NCBI GenBank assembly: GCA_965602675.1
Contig: CBFCZO010000002.1
Span: forward strand, 28,694 to 92,693
DNA length: 64,000 nt
Reading direction: 5' to 3'
Source of the DNA: DATKUA01 sp965602675
GTDB lineage: Bacteria > Acidobacteriota > DATKUA01
In this document: positions 24,743 through 33,825 of the stretch, piece after piece
Layout of the letters: every line of letters starts with the position of its first letter
Position numbering within the stretch: position 1 is the stretch's first letter
Notes under the pieces: model-generated
Database searches by the model: none
The model's input: only the letters and a program-made list of their open reading frames with translations
Told to the model about the DNA's origin: nothing
Program-made: the position numbers and the translations under genes

Positions 24743-25228
24743 ATGCAAACCCTGGTTCTAGGGCTGGGAAACAAGCTGCTGAGCGATGATGCAGTCGGTC
24801 TGCTTGTCGCCCAGGAGGTCAGGGAGGCTGTTGCAGACCGAGAAGACATCGTTGTGAAGTGTGGCGAGGTGGCCGGATTCAGGCTCGTTGATATGCTCGT
24901 CGGATACGACAAGGCAATCGTGGTCGACGCGATCATCAGTGACAAGGAGCCCCCAGGCGAGTGCTACTGGCTTGATCTCGCTGAACTGCGCCATCCCCTG
25001 AAAAACCTCTCGAATCACAACATGCATCTAGCCGACGCAATTGATATTGGTAACAAACTCGGACTGAAAATGCCTAAAGAGATGAAAGTCCTCGCCGTTG
25101 AGGTGGAAGATTGTTACACGCTGGCAGAAAATATCGGGCCGGTAGCCGCGAATGCCGTGGGTAAAGCAGCGGCGATGATCCTTGGAGAGCTTGGTTTGGA
25201 GCGTAATTCTCCCACGAATGAGATTTAA
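24743..25228 (+). CDS. Hydrogenase maturation protease (HyaD/FrhD-type)
   Basis: A 161-residue endopeptidase that trims the C-terminus of the [NiFe] large subunit after nickel insertion. Metal-sensing residues are visible in GLGNKLLSDDAVGL (Asp in the position usually held by Glu or Asp), VVDAI and NMHLADAI. GTG 24737 is an alternative start; ATG 24743 has GGAG upstream. It is the last gene of the cluster and its natural substrate is MvhA, 98 bases upstream. Confidence 0.92.
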   Translation: MQTLVLGLGNKLLSDDAVGLLVAQEVREAVADREDIVVKCGEVAGFRLVDMLVGYDKAIVVDAIISDKEPPGECYWLDLAELRHPLKNLSNHNMHLADAIDIGNKLGLKMPKEMKVLAVEVEDCYTLAENIGPVAANAVGKAAAMILGELGLERNSPTNEI

Positions 25229-25250
25229 AACTGTCTACAGCCAGATAATA

Positions 25251-25280
25251 GAAGACGGCGGAGCGACCGCCGCCTTCTTT
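25251..25280. terminator. Terminator hairpin, end of the hdr-mvh cluster
   Basis: GAAGACGGCGG (25251-25261) pairs with CCGCCGCCTTC (25267-25277) with one A-C mismatch and a 5-base loop, then TTT. It lies between convergent genes and may serve both strands. Confidence 0.65.
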
Positions 25281-25299
25281 AGCATGAGTTTCTGGAGAT

Positions 25300-25740
25300 T
25301 TATTTCCTCGTCGGGAAAGAGATTTTGTTTACGATCCACCACTTGCCGTCGATTTTTAGCATGTTGAAGTAATCGATGAATCGCACACGGTCGTTTTCCA
25401 GCCGCACCTTGGCCGATGCGGCATGCCCATCCACGTCAACATAGTAGACTTCAAAGTCCCAGTTGAGATCGGGATTGGCTTTTGACGGATCGAAGTAACC
25501 AAGATAAGTCTTCTTGTCAGTGATGCTTAGCTTGCCTTCCCTGATCGAGTAGAGGTGCCACTCTTCATGAAAAATCTGGTCGAGCAGTTTCGGATCGGAG
25601 CCCTTTTGCCCGCCGTAGTAGTAATCGGTGATCGCTTTCTTGATGACATCTTTTTCAGTGTTGTCTTCGACCGCCGTAAAAGCAGCTATGAAGCTGAAGA
25701 GCAGTACTGACGAGAGGATGAGCAGAGCGATTTTCTTCAT
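25300..25740 (-). CDS. Secreted NTF2-like (lumazine-binding-like) protein
   Basis: 146 residues with a signal peptide at about 1-23 (MKKIALLILSSVLLFSFIAA) and an NTF2/SnoaL fold similar to the Lumazine_bd_2 family: DVIKKAITDYYYGGQ, HEEWHLYSIREG, DYFNMLKIDGKWWIVNK. The fold forms a pocket but the ligand is unknown. AGGAGG precedes the ATG. It is a single gene between the hydrogenase cluster and the RND pump. Confidence 0.75.
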   Translation of the reverse strand: MKKIALLILSSVLLFSFIAAFTAVEDNTEKDVIKKAITDYYYGGQKGSDPKLLDQIFHEEWHLYSIREGKLSITDKKTYLGYFDPSKANPDLNWDFEVYYVDVDGHAASAKVRLENDRVRFIDYFNMLKIDGKWWIVNKISFPTRK

Positions 25741-25892
25741 TGCAACCTCCTGAAATAATGCTGAGTGAGAATCACCTACCTTTTTACTCCTTCAATCGTT
25801 GGGAGATCATCGCGCGATGAACATAACTATATTCATCAATCACCGAAGCAAATGTAAGCGGTCTTACGATATGTGACTTTTATCGCATATGA

Positions 25893-25926
25893 CTGTGGCC
25901 CGCGAGTGTTTAAGGGCGGACCACAG
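25893..25926. terminator. Hairpin downstream of the RND gene
   Basis: CTGTGG (25893-25898) pairs with CCACAG (25921-25926), extended inside by GCCC/GGGC, just after the stop of the RND permease. No T-run follows, so termination is uncertain. Confidence 0.35.
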
Positions 25927-25938
25927 AGTTACCTAGGA

Positions 25939-28900
25939 TTAAGCCTCAGTTTCGGTTGCAGCGGCCTTGTCGATCACGACTTTGCGCCTGTCGATCAGCG
26001 CGTAAACCGTCGGGATGACTACCAGGGTGAGCAGCGTCGAGCTGAGCAAGCCGGCGATGACCGTCCATGCCATCGGTGCCCTGATCTCCGCGCCGGCCCC
26101 GAGCCCCAGCGCCAGCGGCAACAGGCCCAGAACGGTTGTCAATGTGGTCATCAAAATCGGGCGTAGGCGCACCTTACCGGCCTCGATAATCGCCTCCATC
26201 TTATCCAGCCCGCGTTCGCGCAGCTGATTGATATAGTCGACGAGCACGATGGCGTTGTTGACCACGATACCGGCCAGCATGATGACTCCTATAAGGACCA
26301 CAATACTTACCGGCGTGCCGACCAGAGCAAGGAAATAGACAACTCCGATCAGAGCAAGCGGGATGGTGAAGATGATGATGAATGGCTGCAGCAACGACTC
26401 GAACTGCGAAGCCATCACGATGTAGACAAGGAAAATGGCCAACGCCAACGCCCAGGCAAGCGAATTGCTCGATACTTCCATCTCCTCGGTCTGGCCGGTG
26501 ATCTCGTAACGGTATTCAGGCAGCCAGCCGGAATCCATGCGAAGGCGTTGAAGACGCTGGTCGATCTGTTCCCTCGCGGTCCCGAGATCGATGTCCTTGA
26601 GATTCGAAGTTATCAGCGCTGTCCGCTCTTTGTCGATGCGGCGGATCTCGTTTGGCCCTTCCCGTGTAAGGATATTGGCTACCGTGCTCAGCTTGATTCT
26701 CTCTGTCTCCGTGGGGCGCAACTCTAGGTTTGACAGGTCGCTGTAATCCTTGATGTCGGCACGCTGCAGCCGCACGCGAATGTCGAACTGGCGGTCCTCC
26801 TTGCGAAATTCGCCGGCTAAGCGGCCCTCAACCATGTCGCGGACGCTCCGTGCCGTATCGGCGATATCCATGTTGTAGAGCTTGAGCTTGTCGCGGTCGT
26901 AGAGAATCTGCAACTCGGGGTTACCGGGCTGAACCGTGTTCTTCAAGTCGGTAAGGCCTTCGATCTGCTCCATCGCGAGAATGGCCTCGTTCGAGTATTG
27001 CTTGAGGAACTGGCGCTCCGGACCCTTGATTTCTACCTCGATCGGCGTCTTGAAGCTGAACAGCACCGGCCTGTCGAATGTCACCGATGTTAGGCCCGGA
27101 ATCAGGGTAAGGCGTTCGCGGATGAGATTGATCGCCCGCTCTTCGGCGCCCTGGATTTCCTCCTGCTCGGCGAGGCGGACTGTGACCACCGCAGTGTTTT
27201 CACCCTCGTCGCTGCGCGTGTTGGATTCCTTCTCCGCGCCCACAACGGTAGCGGTAGTCTCGAAGGCGCTGCCATTCCCTCCGTTCATGCCCTGAAGCGA
27301 TTCTCTGATGGCGTTCTCAACCTCCCGTGTCAGCTCGTTCGTACGCTCGATATCGGTGCCGACCGGGGCCTTGATCCTCACATTGAACTCTCCCTGGTGG
27401 ACCTCCGGAATCAGGTTCGATTTGAGCCCGAACATCAAGCTGCCGGCATGCACAGCGATGATAATAACTATGGCGATGACAGCGATCTGGTTCTTCAGCG
27501 ACCAACTAATCAGATAAGGATATCCGGCGTTGATGCCGTCGATGATCTTGCCGAAGACGAAAAGTATCGGCTTGAGAATCCAGCCCACGACAAAGCCGAT
27601 GGCTCCGAACATCAGACGCAGAACGTAGAACAACACCAGGATAGCAATCCTGAACAGCTTTCCGAAGGCTTCAAGAGCGAAGTGAATGACGAATATCAGG
27701 CCTATATACAAATGGACTGGGATAACGGTAAATACTCGAATCACCTTGCCGAACCAGCCGAGCTTCTTGCCCCAGTATTTGTTGAACCGCTCCGCCGTCA
27801 GTACAGCCGAGTTGAACGGCCGTCCCAGCAAATCCAACACCAAATCCACGATGAATAAGGCTGTAAACAAGGCGTGATGCGGTAAGAACAGAATGTATTT
27901 GGCAGGCGATGCCAGCAGGCCCTTCTCGTGAGCCCAAAACCGCCTGATCCTGCCGGTGAAAAGCCCCCAAGCCTTGATTCGGCCGAATATTTTAAGTTCT
28001 TTGCTGGCGAAATCGAACGGTACTTGCCGCGAAGCCAGCATGGGAATGAAGAAGAGCGCGCAGAGCAGGGCTGCAAGCAGAGAGAAAACGACCGCCAGCG
28101 ACATGTCTCCGAACACCTGGCCCGCTACACCTTCGACGAAAACAATCGGGGCGAAAACGGCGATCGTGGTCAGCGTCGAAGCGATGACGGCTCCGCCTAC
28201 CTCGCCCGTGCCGCGGACAACCGCCTCGATCAGCGAATCACCTTCCTCGCGGCAGCGGAAAACCGACTCGAGCACGACGATCGAGCTGTCGACCAGCATG
28301 CCTATGCCCAGCGCCAGGCCGCCCAGCGACATGATGTTGAGCGAGACACCGAAAAGCATCATCGGTGCAAAGGTCGCCACGACGGACAGCGGGATAGTCA
28401 GGCCGATGATAATTGTCGACTTGAAACTGCGCAGGAACAGGAAAAGGATGATTATTGCGAGAATACCGCCGATGACGGCGTTGCTCAGCACTTCATCGAT
28501 AGAGCTCTGAATGAAGATCGACTGGTCGGTGAGAACGTCGAATTTCCAGCCCAGGCCCTTGATTTCGAAAGCGAGGAATGCGGGGGGGGGTATCTGCTGC
28601 ATACCTCCGCCCGGGCCTCCCTGTCGCCTGCCTTCTTCACTGCGCTCTGGCTGCGTGGTTTCGCCTTCCTGAGCCTTACGCATCATCTCTTCGTATCGCT
28701 CGGCTTCGAGCCTCTCCTGCTCCGTGCCGAAGATACGTTCGCCAACGAGACGGGCGACTTCCACTATGTTGGCGTCGGCCTCCTTGAATATCTGCAATTC
28801 GACGCTCGGCTGCTCGTCGACGCGTGTGTAGATCTCGCGTTCCTTGTTCTCCCAGCGAACGTTGGCCAACTCGTTGAGCCTGATTTCCACGCCGTTGCGG

Positions 28901-29703
28901 CGATCGATGATCAAGTTGCGTATCGTATCGAGATCCTTGAACTCGTTGAGCACCCGCACCTGGAATTCGGTATCTCCTTCACGCAGATCTCCTCCGGGCA
29001 TGTTTATATTGCCGCTCTGAACCCGGTTGATGACCTGCTGCGGGCTGATGCGCTTGGCGCGCAGGGCGTCGATATCCAGATCTATCAGAAGCTCACGCTC
29101 CAGGCCGCCCCTGATCCGGACGGCCGCTACACCCTCGACAGCCTCGATCTTGTCGCGGATCTCATATTCGGCGTGCTCGCGCAGCCGCATCGCCATTTCC
29201 TTGTCGGTAATCCCCTCTTCGTTTTCCGTGGCGAACAGGGCGATGCGCATGATGGGATCGAGCGACGGATCGTATCGAAGGATTATCGGCGACCTCGCCT
29301 CTTCAGGCAGGATTAGCTGGTCGAGCTTCTCGCGTACGTCCGCAGTGGCCGTGTTCATGTCGGTTTTCCAACCGAACTCGAGGATTACGTCGGAGAGGCC
29401 CGCCTTGGATATGGAGCTCAAATTGACAAGATTGTCGACCGAGGCGATGGCATCCTCGATCCTGCGTGTGACGTCGTTTTCGACGTCTTCAGGAGCCGTG
29501 CCGGGATACTCCGTCCTAATCGTTAGCGACGGGTAAGTGATATCAGGCATTAGGTTTAGGGGCAGCCTGCGGTAGCTGAGAAGTCCGAAAACGAATATGC
29601 CGATAACTATCATCAGGATCGCAACCGGGCGGGTGGTGGTGACTCTGAAGCTCTCCCTGATCTGGCCCTTTGTTTTTCTGATATTCGTGCCGATGTTTTC
29701 CAC
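25939..29703 (-). CDS. RND efflux transporter permease (AcrB family), with large insertions
   Basis: A 1254-residue proton-driven pump, about 200 residues longer than typical RND permeases. The halves show the usual 12 membrane helices and two periplasmic loops; TM4 has LVDSSIVVLESV and TM10-11 has VVNNAIVLVDYINQLRERG. Extra material includes a Glu/Gln/Pro-rich segment (about 325-372) in the first periplasmic loop and about 170 residues (about 560-730) between TM6 and TM7 with several hydrophobic stretches. It is downstream of its adaptor gene; no outer-membrane channel gene is adjacent. The substrate is unknown. Confidence 0.92.
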   Translation of the reverse strand: MENIGTNIRKTKGQIRESFRVTTTRPVAILMIVIGIFVFGLLSYRRLPLNLMPDITYPSLTIRTEYPGTAPEDVENDVTRRIEDAIASVDNLVNLSSISKAGLSDVILEFGWKTDMNTATADVREKLDQLILPEEARSPIILRYDPSLDPIMRIALFATENEEGITDKEMAMRLREHAEYEIRDKIEAVEGVAAVRIRGGLERELLIDLDIDALRAKRISPQQVINRVQSGNINMPGGDLREGDTEFQVRVLNEFKDLDTIRNLIIDRRNGVEIRLNELANVRWENKEREIYTRVDEQPSVELQIFKEADANIVEVARLVGERIFGTEQERLEAERYEEMMRKAQEGETTQPERSEEGRRQGGPGGGMQQIPPPAFLAFEIKGLGWKFDVLTDQSIFIQSSIDEVLSNAVIGGILAIIILFLFLRSFKSTIIIGLTIPLSVVATFAPMMLFGVSLNIMSLGGLALGIGMLVDSSIVVLESVFRCREEGDSLIEAVVRGTGEVGGAVIASTLTTIAVFAPIVFVEGVAGQVFGDMSLAVVFSLLAALLCALFFIPMLASRQVPFDFASKELKIFGRIKAWGLFTGRIRRFWAHEKGLLASPAKYILFLPHHALFTALFIVDLVLDLLGRPFNSAVLTAERFNKYWGKKLGWFGKVIRVFTVIPVHLYIGLIFVIHFALEAFGKLFRIAILVLFYVLRLMFGAIGFVVGWILKPILFVFGKIIDGINAGYPYLISWSLKNQIAVIAIVIIIAVHAGSLMFGLKSNLIPEVHQGEFNVRIKAPVGTDIERTNELTREVENAIRESLQGMNGGNGSAFETTATVVGAEKESNTRSDEGENTAVVTVRLAEQEEIQGAEERAINLIRERLTLIPGLTSVTFDRPVLFSFKTPIEVEIKGPERQFLKQYSNEAILAMEQIEGLTDLKNTVQPGNPELQILYDRDKLKLYNMDIADTARSVRDMVEGRLAGEFRKEDRQFDIRVRLQRADIKDYSDLSNLELRPTETERIKLSTVANILTREGPNEIRRIDKERTALITSNLKDIDLGTAREQIDQRLQRLRMDSGWLPEYRYEITGQTEEMEVSSNSLAWALALAIFLVYIVMASQFESLLQPFIIIFTIPLALIGVVYFLALVGTPVSIVVLIGVIMLAGIVVNNAIVLVDYINQLRERGLDKMEAIIEAGKVRLRPILMTTLTTVLGLLPLALGLGAGAEIRAPMAWTVIAGLLSSTLLTLVVIPTVYALIDRRKVVIDKAAATETEA

Positions 29704-29746
29704 TTTTGTTACCTGTAGAATTTAGATTGGAGACTGCAAAGGCCGA

Positions 29747-30937
29747 TCAGCCTTCCGAGGCCGCGTTGCGTTCGCCCTCGCCGGGTCTTTCCTCATCCAC
29801 CAGGCGAACCTTCGTGCCATCCTTTAGCCCGGTCTGGCCGACCACGACAATCCTCTCGCCTTCATCCAGGCCCGAAAGTGACTCAACGAAATCGGTGTCG
29901 GAATAACCGGGGCTGAGCGTGAGCCTGCGAGCTTTTTCCTCGCGGATTACGAAAATGTACATCCGGTTCTCGTCATAGAGAATGGCACTCTTGGGTATCA
30001 GGATGGTGTCGGTATGCGTGTCGGTGATCAGCTTTACCCTGACATACATCCCGGGGCGCAGCAACCTTGCAGGGTCTTGGTATTGAATCGTGATCTTTAT
30101 CGTATTCGTCTGCGGATCCACAACGGGAGAGATTCGCTTTATGCCGCCGGTAAATTCCCTGCCCGGCAGCGACTCGGTTGTTATCAGGGCGCTTGTGCTC
30201 CTGCCCTTCTCGGCAACCATCAAAAAATAATCGCTTTCGGGAATATGGATATTTACCACAAGGCTCCTGGGATCGAACAGCGTGTAGAGCTTCACCGACG
30301 GATCGACTTTCTGCCCGAGGCGAACCAGCCGTTCAGAGACGATGCCGTTGATCGTGGATATGATGTTGGTGTATTCCAGCGAGGTTTTCTTCTGTTCCCA
30401 GTCGATTCTCGCCTGTTCGAATTCATACTCGGCGTTGATAAGGTCGTTTTCGGCGAGGACTTTTCTCTCAACCTGGTGCTTGATCCTCTCGAGATCGCGC
30501 TCGGCTTTCTCCATCATCGACTTGGCCTTCGACTCGGCCAGCCTCAGTTCCTCGTCCTCGAGCTTGCAGAGCGGCTTGTCCTTGCCTATGGTATCGCCCT
30601 CCTCCGCATTGAGCTCGGTTACCGTGCCGGTGACTCGCGAGTAGATGTCGACCGTCTGCTCCGCCTCGATCACTGCCGTCGAGAGGATGCCGGTGGCTAT
30701 ATCTCCCCGGGAGACGGCGATCGTTCGGACGGGAACTCCACCCTGCTGTTGAAATTCACCTTGTTCCCCGCTTTCGCCGGATTCCTCGCCATTGGCGCGT
30801 TGTTGCCCATTGTTTTCTGATTGTTGATCGGAGGAATTGTCGTCCCCTGAGCCTCCGCCGCCACACGCACCAAGCGCCAGGATTAGAGAAAGCAGAGTCG
30901 GCAGGATAATAAACCTATAAGTTCTTTTGCCCTTCAT
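29747..30937 (-). CDS. RND efflux periplasmic adaptor lipoprotein (MFP)
   Basis: 396 residues. The signal peptide ends in a lipobox LALGAC (about 18-23), followed by Gly/Ser, Gln and Glu-rich low complexity (24-67). A barrel-sandwich hybrid domain (VDIYSRVTGTVTELNAEEGDTIGKDKPL is its first half, by position 95-125), a coiled-coil hairpin (about 130-185), and beta-barrel and membrane-proximal domains follow. It bridges the inner membrane pump to an outer membrane channel. It is 43 bases upstream of the permease on the same strand. Confidence 0.93.
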   Translation of the reverse strand: MKGKRTYRFIILPTLLSLILALGACGGGGSGDDNSSDQQSENNGQQRANGEESGESGEQGEFQQQGGVPVRTIAVSRGDIATGILSTAVIEAEQTVDIYSRVTGTVTELNAEEGDTIGKDKPLCKLEDEELRLAESKAKSMMEKAERDLERIKHQVERKVLAENDLINAEYEFEQARIDWEQKKTSLEYTNIISTINGIVSERLVRLGQKVDPSVKLYTLFDPRSLVVNIHIPESDYFLMVAEKGRSTSALITTESLPGREFTGGIKRISPVVDPQTNTIKITIQYQDPARLLRPGMYVRVKLITDTHTDTILIPKSAILYDENRMYIFVIREEKARRLTLSPGYSDTDFVESLSGLDEGERIVVVGQTGLKDGTKVRLVDEERPGEGERNAASEG

Positions 30938-31082
30938 TTGCTCTCCGCTGGTTATCGGTTACTCTCTTCCCACTCGACACTAGAATACGATAAGGTCGAG
31001 TCAAAAGTTCGTATTTCACGCCGCCCGTTAGTTTTATACGATCTTGGATCAATTGTCATTCGTCCAGGCACCCTTAAGGTTC

Positions 31083-31112
31083 TTGCTAGGCCGACCTCTT
31101 TGCGGCTAGAAT
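31083..31112 (+). promoter_or_regulatory. Promoter of tRNA-Arg
   Basis: TTGCTA (31083-31088) and TAGAAT (31107-31112) are 18 bases apart, 12 bases before the mature tRNA 5' end. Confidence 0.55.
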
Positions 31113-31124
31113 GAATCTCCTTGG

Positions 31125-31199
31125 GCCCCCCTAGCTCAACGGACAGAGCGGCGGCCTCCGGAGCCGTAGATAGAGGTTCGATTCCTCTGGGGGGTACCA
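31125..31199 (+). tRNA. tRNA-Arg (anticodon CCG)
   Basis: Cloverleaf: acceptor GCCCCCC/GGGGGGT (first pair G-U), D stem GCTC/GAGC, anticodon stem GCGGC/GCCGT with loop CTCCGGA (anticodon CCG, reading CGG), T stem AGAGG/CCTCT with TTCGATT loop, discriminator A and encoded CCA at 31197-31199. Confidence 0.95.
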
Positions 31200-31441
31200 C
31201 TTCCCCCTCCCTGCCATACTGTTTGTCGCCATTCACATCGTTTTGGTTTTTTTAGCCTGGAAGCAACCTATCCGCATTTTATCTAGTCATAATTTGTAGA
31301 CGTAGTTGTAGCCATAATTCATCGACAACTGAATCTCCAGAAGAATTTTAACCGCGACCAAAAAAGAAAATAGAAATTTGCAGGATAAAAAGGGAAACCT
31401 TCCAAGTTAACCGCGCGAATCCAGGGTCGGAGGGCAATGGT

Positions 31442-33685
31442 ATGAAAACGACTGCACTCAGTGCGATTTCTCTGGTTCTTGTGCTTGCACTAACTACGGT
31501 GGTCACGGCTCAATCCGGCAATGAAACAAGTGGTGGGACTGTTGATAATCCATACTTATTGACTTGCACTGAAACGGATATAAAAATCGACGGAGTGCTC
31601 GATGAGCAGGCATGGCAAAAAGCTCTGAGGCTGGAGCTTAATTACGAGATTCGACCAGGCGAAAATATCGTGCCGCTGGTCAAGACCGAAGTCTTTGTAA
31701 CCTACAATAAAAGCTATTTCTATGCGGCTTTCCGATGCTACGATCCCGACCCGGCCTCGATCCGGGCTCGTTACCGTGACCATGATGGCTGCACGGCCGA
31801 TGATATGGTCAGCGTTATTCTGGACACCTTCAATGACGAGCGCCGCGGATACCTTCTGATGATGAATCCGCGCGGCGCTCAATACGACGCGATAAAAACT
31901 GAAAGTGGCGAGGATTCCAGTTGGGATGCGATCTGGGATTGCGCGGGCAGGATCCACGATTGGGGATGGTCCGCCGAAATGGAAATCCCGTTTTCTTCAC
32001 TGCGCTTTCAGCACAGCGAAAGCGCGCAGGTTTGGGGCTTCGATCTCCGGCGAGTTCATCCACGCAATTATCGCCGTATTTTCGGAACAACCCCTCTGGA
32101 AAAAGGTAACAACTGCTTTTACTGCCAACTACCGAAATTCAGCGGCTTTGAAGGCGTTTCCCCGGGCAGGAACATAGAGATCAATCCGACGATTACAGCC
32201 GTGCGCACGGATGAGCGCCGGGGACTGCCGGACGGCGATTTCGAGAAACTCGATCAGAATGCCGATTTTGGGCTGACGACAAAATGGGGCATCACGCCGA
32301 ACATGACCTTCAGTGCTTCTCTCAATCCAGACTTCTCTCAGATCGAGGCCGACTCGCTGCAGCTTGATATCAACCAGCCTTTCGCCCTCTACTACCAGGA
32401 GAAGCGGCCTTTCTTCACTGAGGGCACAGATTTCTTCAACAGCAGATTGAAAGTCATCCACACCCGCACGATGCGCGATCCCAATTGGGGCCTGAAGCTG
32501 ACCGGCAAGACGGGAACCAACACCATCGGCGCCTACGTCGTCAGGGACAACCTGACGAACATCATCTTCCCGGGAAGCCAGCACTCCGATTCGGTATCCC
32601 TGCCGATGGAATCCACAGCCTCCGTATTCCGCTACAAGAGGGACATAAGCAACAAGTACACCCTGGGCGCGATCGTCACCGACCGCGAGGGTGGCGATTA
32701 CTTCAACCGGGTATACGGCTTCGACGGCGATTTCCGAGTTACTGACGCCGACTTCATCCAGGCGCAGATTCTCGTCTCGAGCACGCGATATCCTGAAGAG
32801 ACAGCACGGGGTTTCGCGCAGGAGCCTGATAGTTTCAGCGGCTCCGCCATGGCTTTCAGATATTTGCATTCAACCAGGAACCTGCAGACAAATATCAGGT
32901 ATACGGGCATAAGCGAGAACTTCAGAGCCGATTTGGGATACATGCCCCAGGTTAACTACGACTTGTTTTCCGGCTACGTGATACCCAGATGGTACGGCAA
33001 GCCCGGCAGCTGGTGGTCTGAAATATCGATCGGACTGGAGCTTGATTACTTTGCGGAGCGCAACGGCACGCCGCTTGACAGAAATTTCAGTTACTGGATT
33101 GACATCGACGCCGCGATGCAAACATACATCGAGTTATCCGGATTTGTGAAAAACGAGTTGTATAACGGGACCGAATTCAAGAGAAACGGCAACACGGTTT
33201 CATTCAGATTCAGACCAAGTGGGAGCTTGAGCATTGGCACGAGTGTTTTTCTCGGTGATGGAATCGACTATGCCAACACCAGGCCGGCGGAGGTTTTCAG
33301 CATCAGCCCGGAGATCACTTATAATATCGGGGCTCACTTACGGTTGGACTTCTCTCATAATTACGAACGCCTGGACGTCGAGTCGGGCCGCTTATATGCC
33401 GCCAACATCAGTCAGTTAACGGCGGTCTACCAGCTCAACAGGAGATCTTTCTTCCGTTCGATACTTCAGTATGTCAATTACGATTACACCTCTTCCCTTT
33501 ACCTTGTCCCTCGAGATCCTGCGTTCAGCCGCCTGTTCACCCAAGCGCTGTTCTCATACAAGATCAACCCGTTCACCGTGCTCTTCTTAGGGTACAGCGA
33601 TAATTACTACGGAAACCAGAATTACGGCCTTACTCAGGCGAACCGCACATTCTTCGTCAAGCTGGGATACGCCTGGACGCTGTAG
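31442..33685 (+). CDS. DUF5916 / CBM9-like outer-membrane-type protein
   Basis: 747 residues. A signal peptide at 1-23 ends in VVTAQ. Residues about 37-230 form a carbohydrate-binding-module-9-like beta-sandwich (TDIKIDGVLDEQAWQKA, YAAFRCYDPDP, WGWSAEMEIPFSSLRF). The rest is beta-rich with alternating aromatic strands, consistent with an outer membrane barrel, and ends in a terminal aromatic-containing strand (FFVKLGYAWTL). It matches the DUF5916 family, common in FCB-group and other diderms. The function is unknown. GGAGG precedes the ATG. Confidence 0.85.
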   Translation: MKTTALSAISLVLVLALTTVVTAQSGNETSGGTVDNPYLLTCTETDIKIDGVLDEQAWQKALRLELNYEIRPGENIVPLVKTEVFVTYNKSYFYAAFRCYDPDPASIRARYRDHDGCTADDMVSVILDTFNDERRGYLLMMNPRGAQYDAIKTESGEDSSWDAIWDCAGRIHDWGWSAEMEIPFSSLRFQHSESAQVWGFDLRRVHPRNYRRIFGTTPLEKGNNCFYCQLPKFSGFEGVSPGRNIEINPTITAVRTDERRGLPDGDFEKLDQNADFGLTTKWGITPNMTFSASLNPDFSQIEADSLQLDINQPFALYYQEKRPFFTEGTDFFNSRLKVIHTRTMRDPNWGLKLTGKTGTNTIGAYVVRDNLTNIIFPGSQHSDSVSLPMESTASVFRYKRDISNKYTLGAIVTDREGGDYFNRVYGFDGDFRVTDADFIQAQILVSSTRYPEETARGFAQEPDSFSGSAMAFRYLHSTRNLQTNIRYTGISENFRADLGYMPQVNYDLFSGYVIPRWYGKPGSWWSEISIGLELDYFAERNGTPLDRNFSYWIDIDAAMQTYIELSGFVKNELYNGTEFKRNGNTVSFRFRPSGSLSIGTSVFLGDGIDYANTRPAEVFSISPEITYNIGAHLRLDFSHNYERLDVESGRLYAANISQLTAVYQLNRRSFFRSILQYVNYDYTSSLYLVPRDPAFSRLFTQALFSYKINPFTVLFLGYSDNYYGNQNYGLTQANRTFFVKLGYAWTL

Positions 33686-33825
33686 CTCAAAAAATCTGGA
33701 ACTTCCTCACTGTTAAAATCATTTGGTGAGGTGCACACTTCGCCGCCTCCCTCCGGAGTGGTGTATGAGGTGGGCGAATTGTTGCGTTGGGTGGTATCCT
33801 AAGCGCTGGATTCACTGACAAGATT

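Larger units (their letters stand above)
30938..31441. other. Intergenic region around tRNA-Arg
   Basis: Apart from the tRNA and its promoter, the left part holds an inverted repeat ACTCGAC/GTCGAGT (30972-30978 and 30995-31001) in the upstream region of the RND operon. The right part (31200-31441) is AT-rich with T- and A-runs and is the upstream region of the DUF5916 gene. I see no further gene. Confidence 0.65.

Noticed and set aside
27928..29316. 462-residue plus-strand open frame antisense to the RND permease
   Set aside because: It mirrors the codon structure of the RND gene; no ribosome site, and no recognisable domains. Treated as a shadow.
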